Part shown: positions 53,594-62,464 of the stretch, piece by piece
Layout of the letters: each line of letters starts with the position of its first letter
How positions within the stretch are numbered: the stretch's first letter is position 1
NCBI GenBank assembly: GCA_965206775.1
Contig: CBDBKU010000003.1
Coordinates: forward strand, 2,914,001-2,978,000
Reading direction: 5' to 3'
Length of the DNA: 64,000 bases
Source of the DNA: VXMF01 sp965206775
GTDB lineage: Bacteria > Acidobacteriota > Terriglobia > Bryobacterales > UBA6623
Translations under genes and position numbers: made by a program
Notes under the pieces: model-generated
The model's input: only the letters and a program-made list of their open reading frames with translations
What the model was told of the DNA's origin: nothing
Database searches by the model: none

Positions 53594-54508
53594 ATGTCCC
53601 TGCTTGTAGTCGGGTCCGTCGCCTACGACGGCATCGAAACTCCTCGCGGCAAGGTTGATCGCGTCCTCGGAGGCGCCGGTTCCTTCATCGCTCTCGCCGC
53701 GAGCCACTTCACGAAGGTCCGCCTCGTCGCAGTCGTGGGTGACGACTTCGCCGCCGAAGACGAGGCGGTTCTTCACCGGCGCAACGTGGACCTCGAGGGC
53801 TTGGAGCGGGCGCCGGGGAAATCGTTCTACTGGAAGGGCGTGTACCTCGAGCGGATGAACGAGCGACGCACGCTCGTGACGGACTTGAACGTCTTCGCCG
53901 ACTTCCGCCCCCGATTGCCGGAATCCTACCGCAGCACGCCCCATATCCTGCTGGGCAACATCCACCCAGACCTGCAGTCCCTTGTCCTTGACCAAGCACT
54001 CGACGGGAACTACATAGCGGGCGACACAATGAACTACTGGATCGAGCGAACTCCGGTGGAATTGGCAAGGACCGTCCGTCGGTGGGACTCGATCCTCATC
54101 AACGACGAGGAAGCCCGCCAGATCACGGCGATCGGCAACCTGCGGCACGCCGCGAAAGCAATTCACGCAATGGGCCCGAGCACTGTCGTTATCAAACGCG
54201 GGGAGCACGGGGCGACGCTGTACCGGGACGGCGAATGCTTTATCGCGCCCGCCTACCCGCTGGAAGACCTCGTGGATCCTACGGGTGCAGGCGACGCCTT
54301 CGCCGGTGGGTTCATGGGCTATCTGGCTGGCCGCGGATTCCGCGACACCGGCGACGCGGGAAGCGCGGACCTGCGCAACGCAATGATCTATGGTTCGGTG
54401 ATGGGCAGCTTCTGCTGCGAGCGGTTCGGAGTTGACGGCTTGAAGGACCTAGCGACGGAACGAGTCGAGGAGCGCTTCGAGGAATTCCGGGCCATGACAG
54501 CGTTCTGA
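53594..54508 (+). CDS. PfkB-family kinase, paired with MTA phosphorylase
   Basis: 304 aa. LLVVGSVAYDGIETPRGKV, LGGAGSFIALAASHF and the catalytic DPTGAGDAFAGGFMGYLAGR define the PfkB family. It lacks the typical lid residues of ribokinase. Likely cotranscribed with mtnP; such pairs occur widely, suggesting phosphorylation of a nucleoside or methylthioribose-type sugar, but the substrate is unproven. Confidence 0.87.
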   Translation: MSLLVVGSVAYDGIETPRGKVDRVLGGAGSFIALAASHFTKVRLVAVVGDDFAAEDEAVLHRRNVDLEGLERAPGKSFYWKGVYLERMNERRTLVTDLNVFADFRPRLPESYRSTPHILLGNIHPDLQSLVLDQALDGNYIAGDTMNYWIERTPVELARTVRRWDSILINDEEARQITAIGNLRHAAKAIHAMGPSTVVIKRGEHGATLYRDGECFIAPAYPLEDLVDPTGAGDAFAGGFMGYLAGRGFRDTGDAGSADLRNAMIYGSVMGSFCCERFGVDGLKDLATERVEERFEEFRAMTAF

Positions 54509-54524
54509 TCGGAGGTCGCGCTCC

Positions 54525-57389
54525 CTATGGCTCGTATCGGATCCAAAGTGGGCTAGCCCAAGCCATCGCCTCGTTCCGCTGCTTCAGTCGCACGTAGTAC
54601 ATGTTCCATTCGCCGGCGGACGCAGCGGGGTCAGACCAATCCAGATCGATCTCTTGCGCCTTGGGCTCCATCGAGGCGACAACCTCGGGCTTCCGCACGC
54701 CGACCTGGCGGATGATTTCCACGCTATCGATCGGCGCCGTGCCATTGGCCACGATCTGGAGCCGCGGCATCACGTCGGTCGAGAACTCGTCTCCCATCAG
54801 ATAGTCTCCGGAACGTACGACCAGGGCTATGTTGTCGTGCGCGGCATAGGAATGCCTCTGCTTGAACGCCTTGATGATTCCTTCGCGCGAGTTCTCCTCG
54901 GCTAGAACGATCGCGTAGCTGATGTGCGTCGAGACGTGGTCGCTGCTTGCTTGGAAGCCGAGTCGGCGGCCCTTCTGGAATGCCTCCCAGACGAATCCTG
55001 CGGGCCTGTAGCCTTGGATCGTGTCATCCGGTCCCGTCGCAGCAGTCGGCCCGCCAGGCAGTTCGTAACTCTGACGGTGGCCCTGAAACAACTCCACCAC
55101 GGGTTCAACCTCCACGTCCCCGTCCCGCCAGTCGGTCCCCATGTTGGTCCCCGATGTATGCGAGGAGCAGATTCCCTCGAAATGCCGCAAGTAGGCGTAT
55201 AGGTTCTGGATATCGGGAGATCCGCCTGTCTCTGTCCCATTGATCCGTGCCCTGCCTGTCATGCGAGGCAGAGGCCGTATCCCGCGCCGTGGCAACATGA
55301 CGTTCCGGTGACCGCTGGGATAGCTGACGCTTCGCTCGTAGGTGTACATGGCACTGAACGCGCCGGGCGCGTGATACATGTCGGATGCCTTCTGCTGGAG
55401 CCACCACAAGTAATCGTGGCCGACTGCGTAGTCGTGATCGCCAGGGCCGATCCAATCCATTCCCGCAACGTCGAGACCGTACCGCCAGACCTCCTCGAAG
55501 GGGCCGTCCCAGTCACGGTGCGACGAGAACTCGGTGTGCCGGTGAAATTCGCCCCGCAAGAACTGCAGGCTCTTCCCTTGCGTCTCAACACGCTGCGACC
55601 GGATCCTCGCGATCTGCTCGCTCTCGTCTGGATGAACCGGCGCCCCTTGGGATCTAGGCAGGCTCGCGTTTGCCGGACCGAGTGCAGGGTCGGAACGGGC
55701 GCCGCCCGCCGCAAGCACAGACTCGAACAGGTCGCTGTCCTTCCGGTTTCGAGCCTGCAGGCGCTTGTCGCCCGCAAATACCGCCAAGAGGCTTCCATCC
55801 GGAAGAGGAGCGATCCCCGGCTGCCGGTCTAGCAGGTGGTCCGAGGCGAGCAGCGCTATGGGTTTGGACCACTCCCGCCCGTCGTAGTAAGCGGCGAAGC
55901 TGCGCCACCGCTCTCCCCTGCCCGTCTGCAACGGGTGCTTTCGAAAATGGACCCAAGGTCTGCCTGCTCCGTCGAACGCCATGCTTGGAATGCTGATCCG
56001 GTGCCGCTGGCTGGTGGCGACGCGCGGATCGTCGTGATGGTAATCGACATTCGGAGCGCGTGGCTGGGCCGCTGGCTGCTTTAGCGAACCATCCCAGACG
56101 CGGACCAAGACGTTCTTGTTGACGTACATCGGCACCGCCTGCTTGCCATTCCAGCGGTCGCCAAAATCCTTTCCCCAGCCCTCATCCGAGTCCTCGAAAG
56201 CCACCCAAACCCGATCCTGTCCGTCAACAGCTACCGATGCCCGCGCCTCGAACCGAGGCGACACGGCAATCGCAATTGGCTCGCCGAGCTCTTCGCCATC
56301 GAGGCTTCGGAGGTACACGTCGTAATTCCCGGAGTGATAGGTGTCCCATGCGATCCACGCGGCTCCGTTCGTGTCTGTGCCGATCGAAGGCCTCCAGTCG
56401 TTCGCCTCGCTCGTCGAAACCTGGACCGGTCGCCCTCCGTGGCTGCTCGCGAAAATCTCGAAGCCGCTCTCACGTCGACCCTGCCAAGCGAAGTAGTCCC
56501 CGCTTGCGACCACATTGAAATCCTGGCCGGGATCCGTGGTGAGGCGTCGCCGTGGACTCAAGACGCCGCTTGCTGCGCGATACTCCCGCGAATAGATATC
56601 CCAGTTCCCGTCTAGTTGTTCCGACCACAGGACCGCCGCGTTCCCGTCCGGAAGCGCAGTCACCACCGGACGCCACACGTCACGGCCGGGAGGCGTAGCG
56701 TAAACGGCATGACTCCAGCCGGACCCGGTACGCCGCACTAGGGCGATTCGGTCCCCGTTGCCATCAAACTCGATCGATCCGAACTTGCCCGCCAGAGCCG
56801 CATCCTCGTCGATGGCTTCGCCTGGTTGGTATTCGACGAAAGCGCAGAGCACGGATTCGTCCTGCAACGCTGCGCAGGCCGGAAAGTCCTGCTCGAACGG
56901 CCCGCCTTCAAGCGGCATGCTCGCCGGCACTCTCTCGACCTCGACCCGTCCCCCAAGGAGCGCCATTGACGTTCCCATAGGCAATGCCAGGGGGGCGAAG
57001 TCGAAATCGCCCTGAGCGGTCTCGGCCCGAAGCGTCTGTTCCGAATCCACGTCGCTCCCGCAAGGCGCCGCGGGAAGGCCCAGATCGACGGAAGCGGGCA
57101 GAATTCGTGGCGACTGCCCCCCGCCTGCAAGCTTGAGTGGGCTCGATTCTGAAGCTGCCTCCCACGTCGCAGTCCCGGCAGCGCCCCCTCCGGTCGCAGA
57201 CCCGCTCCAGTCGGTCGGAGCTTCGTCTCCGATTCCCAAGCGCATTATCAGGGCGCTGTGCGATGCGCATTCGCTGCTAGCAGAGGTCTGGGCAAGAGCC
57301 TCAATCGGCGCCGGATTGGGTGCTTGCGCGGCGAACCTGAGCGCGATAACGGAAAGCAGCAATACGACCGTAGCGAGCGTCTTCTTCAT
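54525..57389 (-). CDS. Secreted DUF3604 (PHP-like) protein
   Basis: 954 aa. Signal peptide MKKTLATVVLLLSVIALRFA. The middle (about 200-560) shows beta-propeller-like repeats (VTALPDGNAAVLWSEQLDGN, WIAWDTYHSGNYDVYLRSL). The C-terminal DUF3604 domain begins GEFHRHTEFSSHRDWDG, then GMDWIGPGDHDYAVGHDYLW, SSHTSGTNMG and QASSDHVSTHI; these spaced His/Asp residues resemble the metal sites of PHP hydrolases. Substrate unknown. Probably exported to the periplasm or outside. Convergent with the PfkB gene. Confidence 0.87.
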   Translation of the reverse strand: MKKTLATVVLLLSVIALRFAAQAPNPAPIEALAQTSASSECASHSALIMRLGIGDEAPTDWSGSATGGGAAGTATWEAASESSPLKLAGGGQSPRILPASVDLGLPAAPCGSDVDSEQTLRAETAQGDFDFAPLALPMGTSMALLGGRVEVERVPASMPLEGGPFEQDFPACAALQDESVLCAFVEYQPGEAIDEDAALAGKFGSIEFDGNGDRIALVRRTGSGWSHAVYATPPGRDVWRPVVTALPDGNAAVLWSEQLDGNWDIYSREYRAASGVLSPRRRLTTDPGQDFNVVASGDYFAWQGRRESGFEIFASSHGGRPVQVSTSEANDWRPSIGTDTNGAAWIAWDTYHSGNYDVYLRSLDGEELGEPIAIAVSPRFEARASVAVDGQDRVWVAFEDSDEGWGKDFGDRWNGKQAVPMYVNKNVLVRVWDGSLKQPAAQPRAPNVDYHHDDPRVATSQRHRISIPSMAFDGAGRPWVHFRKHPLQTGRGERWRSFAAYYDGREWSKPIALLASDHLLDRQPGIAPLPDGSLLAVFAGDKRLQARNRKDSDLFESVLAAGGARSDPALGPANASLPRSQGAPVHPDESEQIARIRSQRVETQGKSLQFLRGEFHRHTEFSSHRDWDGPFEEVWRYGLDVAGMDWIGPGDHDYAVGHDYLWWLQQKASDMYHAPGAFSAMYTYERSVSYPSGHRNVMLPRRGIRPLPRMTGRARINGTETGGSPDIQNLYAYLRHFEGICSSHTSGTNMGTDWRDGDVEVEPVVELFQGHRQSYELPGGPTAATGPDDTIQGYRPAGFVWEAFQKGRRLGFQASSDHVSTHISYAIVLAEENSREGIIKAFKQRHSYAAHDNIALVVRSGDYLMGDEFSTDVMPRLQIVANGTAPIDSVEIIRQVGVRKPEVVASMEPKAQEIDLDWSDPAASAGEWNMYYVRLKQRNEAMAWASPLWIRYEP

Positions 57390-57440
57390 GCCCGATTATT
57401 GTAGCCGCGGTCCAATCCCCGCCTTCCGCATCGAAACCCG

Positions 57441-58403
57441 TCACGGGTACTCGAGAGGTGTGACTACAATCCTGCGGAACTCGATCGGGCCGTGATCGCC
57501 CTGGAGCAATATGGGCCCCGGCTCTGATTCGTCGGTATCGCGGGCCATCGCGGTTATCCCTTCAATCACCCGACGTTCAATGATCGTAGTCCCGTTCAAT
57601 TCGACGGTCACGAGGCGCCCGACCAACCGTATATCGAAGGTCTGCCATTCGGTATGGACCTTCGACGCGAGGGTGCTCGGCTTAATGCGGCTGTACACTG
57701 CACCGTTTCCATGGATCGATCGCTCGGTGCCAAAATCGTCGTAGATCTGCACCTCGTAGCGGCCCCGCAGCCCGATGCCGCTGTTGCCGCCCTCCGACAC
57801 GCGATACTCCGCCAGCAAGCGAAAGTTCCAGAACTCCCTGTTCGACGTCAGTTCGTCGGCATTGCCGGCGTTACGCAAGATTCCGCCCTCGGCCACCCAA
57901 CCATCCAGCTCCCCCAGTGCGCCTGTGTTCCACTCCGACAGTTCGGTTCCGTCGAAGAGCACCACTGGCTGTTGCTCGACCCATGAATCGCTATCGAGTT
58001 CGGCCACTACGTCTGGCCGCCGCCCGGTCCATATCCTCTTGCCCTCGCGATCCTCCCGAACCGTTTCCCCCTTGAGCATCTGCCCGTCGAACCACGCTAC
58101 GGTGTCGCTGCCCACTGTAGTTCCGTTATCGAAGAGCCGTGCAACCCGAAATGCCAGCCTGCCATCAATGATCGAAGATTCGAGAAACGGCTGCACGCGC
58201 CCGCCAACTGCACCGACAATGGAACCGGTCATTCCCGGCTTCCCGGCATCCCTGATCTCCATTGCCATGGGACCCGATTCGCTCTCGATGGCCCATTGGC
58301 CGTCAAAGCGGGACAGATCGAACGCGTCAGGAGCGGGGCCGCACGCCCAGGCTGGCAGCAGTACTATCGCGGCTCGGGCTAGGAAACGTGATCGAGACTG
58401 CAC
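57441..58403 (-). CDS. Secreted DUF1080 (3-keto-disaccharide hydrolase type) protein
   Basis: 320 aa. Signal-like N-terminus (RFLARAAIVLLPAWACG), favouring GTG at 58403 over an upstream ATG at 58502. The DUF1080 jelly roll covers about 140-320: VVLFDGTELSEWNTGALGEL, WNFRLLAEYRVSEGGNSGIG, YEVQIYDDFGTE and ILLQGDHGPIEFRRIVV. Members cleave 3-keto-glycosides or bind sugars. Fits the carbohydrate-related secreted enzymes in the window. Confidence 0.82.
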   Translation of the reverse strand: MQSRSRFLARAAIVLLPAWACGPAPDAFDLSRFDGQWAIESESGPMAMEIRDAGKPGMTGSIVGAVGGRVQPFLESSIIDGRLAFRVARLFDNGTTVGSDTVAWFDGQMLKGETVREDREGKRIWTGRRPDVVAELDSDSWVEQQPVVLFDGTELSEWNTGALGELDGWVAEGGILRNAGNADELTSNREFWNFRLLAEYRVSEGGNSGIGLRGRYEVQIYDDFGTERSIHGNGAVYSRIKPSTLASKVHTEWQTFDIRLVGRLVTVELNGTTIIERRVIEGITAMARDTDESEPGPILLQGDHGPIEFRRIVVTPLEYP

Positions 58404-58592
58404 TCCGTCGCTCGCATCGGTACGTAACCTACTGATCTTTCGGAAAGGACCGGAAGCGAGTTCGCTCGCGCCAGCGAAGTTAAGGCGATCGAGGCCAAGC
58501 ATGACGCTAGAGATTGAACCATGCGCACGTTTGTGGGCTGAACTGCGACACCTGTGTTCCCGATCGTCGCCGTCGCGACCGTATTAGCTTTC

Positions 58593-58723
58593 TCATTCGC
58601 GCTTAAGCAACGCTTCGACGTCTCGCCAGAACTTGTCGAAGGAGGGTGCCGCTCGAGCCGCATGGATGTCGAAGCACTTCGTGAGCGCCACCTGATCCGC
58701 CGTTGGACTGTATCGACGCCTAG
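58593..58723 (-). pseudogene. DUF4276 protein, 3' fragment separated by an insertion sequence
   Basis: Minus strand gives RRYSPTADQVALTKCFDI followed by HAARAAPSFDKFWRDVEALL and a stop, the standard end of DUF4276 (SPTADQ, F-D-K-F-W/C). It rejoins the 5' fragment at 60795-61255 in frame when 58724-60798 is removed, giving a 195-residue protein of normal length. Confidence 0.85.
58720..58723. repeat. 4-bp target duplication (CTAG), left copy
   Basis: CTAG at 58720-58723 and 60795-60798 borders the element. As CTAG is its own complement it also extends the inverted repeat, so the duplication assignment rests on the in-frame restoration of DUF4276 with a single copy (M-P-P-R-R-R-Y). Confidence 0.7.
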
Positions 58724-58793
58724 CCCGAGTTTACCGAGTTGGGCCGTAGGATTCCGGCAAGGACATTGATTCCAAGAAGATAGAGGCAGCCCG

Positions 58794-58808
58794 TTGTATG
58801 ACCTAACA
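58794..58808. repeat. Subterminal 15-bp repeat of the second IS1634-like element
   Basis: TTGTATGACCTAACA; inverted copies at 60527-60541 (one mismatch) and 60641-60655 (identical). These could be the ends of an inner element nested in an outer one, or internal transposase binding sites. Confidence 0.7.
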
Positions 58809-58820
58809 GTGGGCCGTGGA

Positions 58821-60524
58821 TCAGATTTCGTATTCCTTGAGGCCTAGGATTGCGTGGAGTTTCTGCTGCTCGGCGGTCATCTTGGAGAGCGTTGTCTTGA
58901 GTACAGGCTCGCCGCCCTCCTGCCGGGCCGGATATAGCACGTCGACTTCCCGGATCCCGCCGAGTTCGTCGAGCAGCGCCGGGATCGAGCGCTGCACGCC
59001 GTGGCGGCTCAATTCCCGCTGCAGCAGGGCGCACAGCGTCAGCGCCAGCACGCAGCAGAACACATGCACCTCGATCTTCTGGTCCGTCCAGTGGTACTGC
59101 GGGCGGATCGCGATGCAGTCGGTATCCTTCAGCTGCCGGAAGGCGCTCTCGACATGGTGCTGCGCACGGTAGCCGCGCACCAGTTCCGCGTCGCTCCAGC
59201 CGGCGTTGTCGGTGAACAGCAGGGTCTTGCCCAGCAGTGTGCTCTGCAACTCCTCCCAGGCCTTGCGCCGGAAGCGGTAGCGCACCGTCGGCAGGCCGTC
59301 CGCCTCGCCGACCTCGACCGCGAACAGGTCCCGCATGTGGCGCGCCTGCAGCCAGCGGTCGACCTTCTTGCGGGTGGAGGCGACACTGGGCTTGCGACCG
59401 CCGCGCAGCTTGCCGTCGCGCCAGCGGCGCAGCTGCCGCTGCAGGCCCCGCAGGCGCTGCTTGCGCTGGGCGGTCTCGCGCAGCAGGGTGCGGCACTGGG
59501 CGTCGAACAGCGCCTGGTTCCAGGTCACCAGCACCGTGCGCTCGGTTCCGAAGACCTCGCGCTGGGTGCGCCAGGCGCTGACACCGGCCAGCCCGTCGGC
59601 CTCCAGCGAGCGCAGTTGCTCGGCGGGGACGGCGAGCAGGTCGGGATGCTGGGTGGGCACGAGCGATCCGATGAAATGGAACGGGCCGCGCTCGACCTGC
59701 TCGAGGTTCTCCCGGGAGTTGTTGCCCTTGTCGAAGACCAGCGTGACGCTCTCGGCGGCACCGGCGATCTCGCGGCAGCGCCGGGCGAGGTCGGCGGCGA
59801 GGCTTTCGAACATGGGCGGGTCGGGGCGGTTGCCGGGATAGGTGCGATGCAGCAAGGGCAGGCGGAAGTCGGCCGAGACGAGCAGCGCGACGCCCACGAT
59901 GCGCAGCGACTTGCGGCCCTCCTTGCTGTGGCCGCGCTGGGCCAGCGAGGAGCGCTGGTTGAAGGAGTCGATGTAGGTGAAGAAGTTGGTGGCGTCGAAC
60001 AGCACCTGGCGCAAGTCGACGTCGAACTCGCGGGTCATGGCGGCGACGAGGTCGCGTTCGACGGCCTGGATCGAGTCGGAGGAGACGCGGTCCATGTGGT
60101 CCCAGAAGCGCTGGCTGGAAAGTTGGGAGGAGCGGACCGGGAGCAGTCGCTGCAGGACGGTGGAGTCGAACCAGGGGGCGAGGGCGGCCTTGGAGCCGGG
60201 GGCGAGGCAGCGGTTGAGGACCGCCGCGAGCAGATAGGTGCCGACGGAGGGGCCGGAGCCGCGCTTGGGGACGTGGCGGTCGATGTGCTCGGCAAGCCGG
60301 AGGCGGCGGGCGAGGGCGAGCAGGGCGGCGCAGGCGCCGAACTCCCGCACGACGGCCTCCCGGGGTTGGGCGCCGGAGTCGGGAGCCTGGAGTTTCTCGA
60401 TGATGCGGTCGGCGCGGCCCAGGTAGGTCTGGGAGACGATCTTGGGCTTGCCGTCGACGCGCTGGGAGACGCGGGCGTAGTAGTAGGCGTTCCCGCGGAT
60501 GATCTTCTTGAAGAGGCTGGCCAA
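58821..60524 (-). CDS. IS1634-family transposase
   Basis: 567 aa. DDE residues in VLFDATNFFTYIDSF, VTLVFDKGNNSREN and GYRAQHHVESAFRQLKD; the N-terminal segment YYYARVSQRVDGKPKIVSQ is typical of IS1634. Distinct from the transposase at 27.7 kb but of the same broad family. Start is TTG at 60524 (an ATT precedes it and then a stop), three bases from the inner copy of the 15-bp repeat, so the repeat may also control its expression. Confidence 0.93.
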   Translation of the reverse strand: MASLFKKIIRGNAYYYARVSQRVDGKPKIVSQTYLGRADRIIEKLQAPDSGAQPREAVVREFGACAALLALARRLRLAEHIDRHVPKRGSGPSVGTYLLAAVLNRCLAPGSKAALAPWFDSTVLQRLLPVRSSQLSSQRFWDHMDRVSSDSIQAVERDLVAAMTREFDVDLRQVLFDATNFFTYIDSFNQRSSLAQRGHSKEGRKSLRIVGVALLVSADFRLPLLHRTYPGNRPDPPMFESLAADLARRCREIAGAAESVTLVFDKGNNSRENLEQVERGPFHFIGSLVPTQHPDLLAVPAEQLRSLEADGLAGVSAWRTQREVFGTERTVLVTWNQALFDAQCRTLLRETAQRKQRLRGLQRQLRRWRDGKLRGGRKPSVASTRKKVDRWLQARHMRDLFAVEVGEADGLPTVRYRFRRKAWEELQSTLLGKTLLFTDNAGWSDAELVRGYRAQHHVESAFRQLKDTDCIAIRPQYHWTDQKIEVHVFCCVLALTLCALLQRELSRHGVQRSIPALLDELGGIREVDVLYPARQEGGEPVLKTTLSKMTAEQQKLHAILGLKEYEI

Positions 60525-60526
60525 AA

Positions 60527-60655
60527 TGTTAAGTCATACAATAGCTAGGGTCGAGGCAGGAAGTCCAGGGAATGCAGAATATAACATCAATTATATCAAC
60601 GATATCAGTGATCGCATGGATCCGGACAGTGCGTCGAATATGTTAGGTCATACAA
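60527..60655. repeat. Tandem inverted copies of the 15-bp subterminal repeat
   Basis: TGTTAAGTCATACAA at 60527-60541 and TGTTAGGTCATACAA at 60641-60655, same orientation, 114 bases apart, upstream of the transposase start. The outer copy matches the left copy at 58794 exactly; the intervening DNA is AT-rich. Confidence 0.7.
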
Positions 60656-60794
60656 AATCCGCGGCGACTTCACGGACACTCCAAGCGGACGCTCGGAGGA
60701 CAACCCCCTCTATGTCAGTGAGTTACGCGAAGTAGACTGAGGACGCCGATGTGCTGGGTAGATGCTCCGCTATTGCGAACTCGGTAAACTCGGG

Positions 60795-61255
60795 CTAGGA
60801 GGCATTTGCCTCGTCAGCCACCCTTTCGGATCCCGGATCGCTTCGGGATCGGGTGGCGGGCCGCACTCCGGGCAAATCCCTTTTTGTCCGGCGATAGACT
60901 TGGCCGAAGCGAGGAACCACGACTCGAATTCTACCTTCGCGAGGACCAACTTGATCGTACGATCGGATCTCGCCTCCCGTGCGCGGGCCAGCAGATCGGT
61001 GCCGAGGCTCATGGGGCAGTCGCGGTCGGCGTCAAGTAGTACCAGAATCCCTCCGTCAGGTGCCGATTTGTGGGCTGCGAGTTCCACATACCGCTCCAAG
61101 ACGCCGGCCTTCACCACATTGTTGCGACGCACTCGAATCGCCGGCAACACATCTATGTATCCGCCTGGTCTAACGCGTTCACCGATTCGGCGGATCAAAA
61201 CGGGCACTGCCTGCACATCTCCCTGACCTTCAACGATAGGAATGATTCGGGGCAT
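60795..61255 (-). pseudogene. DUF4276 (TOPRIM-like) protein, 5' fragment cut by an IS
   Basis: MPRIIPIVEGQGDVQAVPVL is the DUF4276 start with the TOPRIM Glu (VEGQGD), ILVLLDADRDCPM is the D-x-D strand, and VEFESWFLASAKSIAG is the third conserved block. Similarity stops at KGWLTRQMPP, where the IS begins; the reading then uses IS sequence to a stop near 60770. ATG at 61255 is six bases after the ATPase stop, so the two genes formed an operon. DUF4276 proteins usually accompany AAA ATPases in defence loci. Confidence 0.87.
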
Positions 61256-61261
61256 TGACAA

Positions 61262-62464
61262 TCACGACATTCCCTCGAACAGATCGAGACGGTACGGACG
61301 ATGCTCAGCAACTCCGGTAGCGATTTGAAGCTGGTCCATTCGCATCAACTCGCCGGCGGTAAACAAGTGACTTCCCAACGAAGAGCGACCTGCTTCATCT
61401 AGCGGGCCAATCCGACTCGCACCGTTGTCCGCAACAACAGCGAGAATCGATTCGGCCGGAATGTCCGGGTTGTCAAGCAGGTCTGCGCCGTGGCTTGTCA
61501 CGACCACCTGGGCGTGCAGAGAGGCTTCACGCAGGCTGTCGACCAGCACTTCAGAAGCCGCCGGATGCAGCCCGTCTTCCGGTTCTTCGATGCCGACGAG
61601 ATGCGGTCCAGCGCCGTCAGCACATTGGAACAGCGCTACAAGCACTCCGAGTGCACGGAGAGTGCCGTCTGACATCGAATCGGCGGAGAACGTCTCGGGC
61701 TGCTCGGAATCGCGGGCCAACTGCATGAATTCAAGCATTTCGCGGGAGCCGAGCGAACTGTGGCCAACACCGACTAGGCCCGGCACTGCGCTGCCGAGGT
61801 ATTCCTCGATTCGTTTCTTGATCTGGGGGGCGCGATTCTCCATCCGCGAGATCACGCTCGCAATATTGCCTCCGTCGCTCCTCAGCACGGCACCTGGATC
61901 GACCGGCTGAAAATCCCCTATCGACTCCGGCCTAAGGTTGTAGAAGCCCATTCGCGAAAGAGCGTCGTAAACCGGTCGAAATGCGTCGACACCTGAAGCG
62001 GCCACTAGGTACAGCCGATCAGGGACAGCGGCAGGCGGGTTTGGAAAACTCGCAGAGACTTGCCCGTCGCGTACCGAGTAGCGATGCTCTTCACCCGTCG
62101 AGCCATCCGGCACCACGCGGCATTCCTCGCGCCGGACTTCGAATTCATGATCGTCAACCAGCCCGATAATGAACCCAAACCGGACCGTGGCTGCAGCGAC
62201 ATGACAATCGAGACGAATGCCGAAGTGCTCCGGGGCGTCCGCGGAACGCCTTAGAACTCCGTGAATCCCATAGTGGGATTCAAACGCGCGATTGATCGAG
62301 TGGTGAAGCGAATCGGCGACGAAACGGAGCGCGTCGAGAAAGTTGCTCTTGCCGGAGCCGTTCCGCCCGACTAGGAATGTCAGCCGACCAAGAGAAACAT
62401 CGCACTCCGCAAAGCTGAGGAAGTTCTCAAGCGCAACCCGGGTGATTTGCGGGCGATCTTCCAT
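61262..62464 (-). CDS. AAA_21-type ATPase, partner of DUF4276 (defence-like)
   Basis: 400 aa. SMC/OLD-like ATPase: Walker A LVGRNGSGKSNFLDALRF (about residue 30), signature-like SDSMSDGTLRALGVLVALF, Walker B HLVGIEEPEDGLHPAAS and the switch His in VVVTSHGADLL. Start set at ATG 62464 with GGAGAAG upstream; an ATG 45 bases earlier is possible. The AAA + DUF4276 pair is organised like PARIS (AAA plus TOPRIM effector) and similar anti-phage modules. The ATPase looks intact while its partner is broken. Confidence 0.87.
   Translation of the reverse strand: MEDRPQITRVALENFLSFAECDVSLGRLTFLVGRNGSGKSNFLDALRFVADSLHHSINRAFESHYGIHGVLRRSADAPEHFGIRLDCHVAAATVRFGFIIGLVDDHEFEVRREECRVVPDGSTGEEHRYSVRDGQVSASFPNPPAAVPDRLYLVAASGVDAFRPVYDALSRMGFYNLRPESIGDFQPVDPGAVLRSDGGNIASVISRMENRAPQIKKRIEEYLGSAVPGLVGVGHSSLGSREMLEFMQLARDSEQPETFSADSMSDGTLRALGVLVALFQCADGAGPHLVGIEEPEDGLHPAASEVLVDSLREASLHAQVVVTSHGADLLDNPDIPAESILAVVADNGASRIGPLDEAGRSSLGSHLFTAGELMRMDQLQIATGVAEHRPYRLDLFEGMS

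Larger units (their letters stand above)
58724..60794 (-). mobile_element. IS1634-like insertion sequence within the DUF4276 gene
   Basis: 2071 bp with perfect 17-bp terminal inverted repeats CCCGAGTTTACCGAGTT (58724-58740, and complement 60778-60794), flanked by CTAG. The ends resemble those of the element in norB (CCC..GTTT..C) and both have 4-bp duplications of the form CTA-T/G. Inside, TTGTATGACCTAACA at 58794-58808 is repeated inverted at 60641-60655 and, with one change, at 60527-60541. One transposase gene. Confidence 0.85.

Noticed and set aside
59001..60548. 515-aa plus-strand reading frame opposite the second IS1634-like transposase
   Set aside because: Gly/Ala/Val-rich antisense shadow of a clear DDE transposase.
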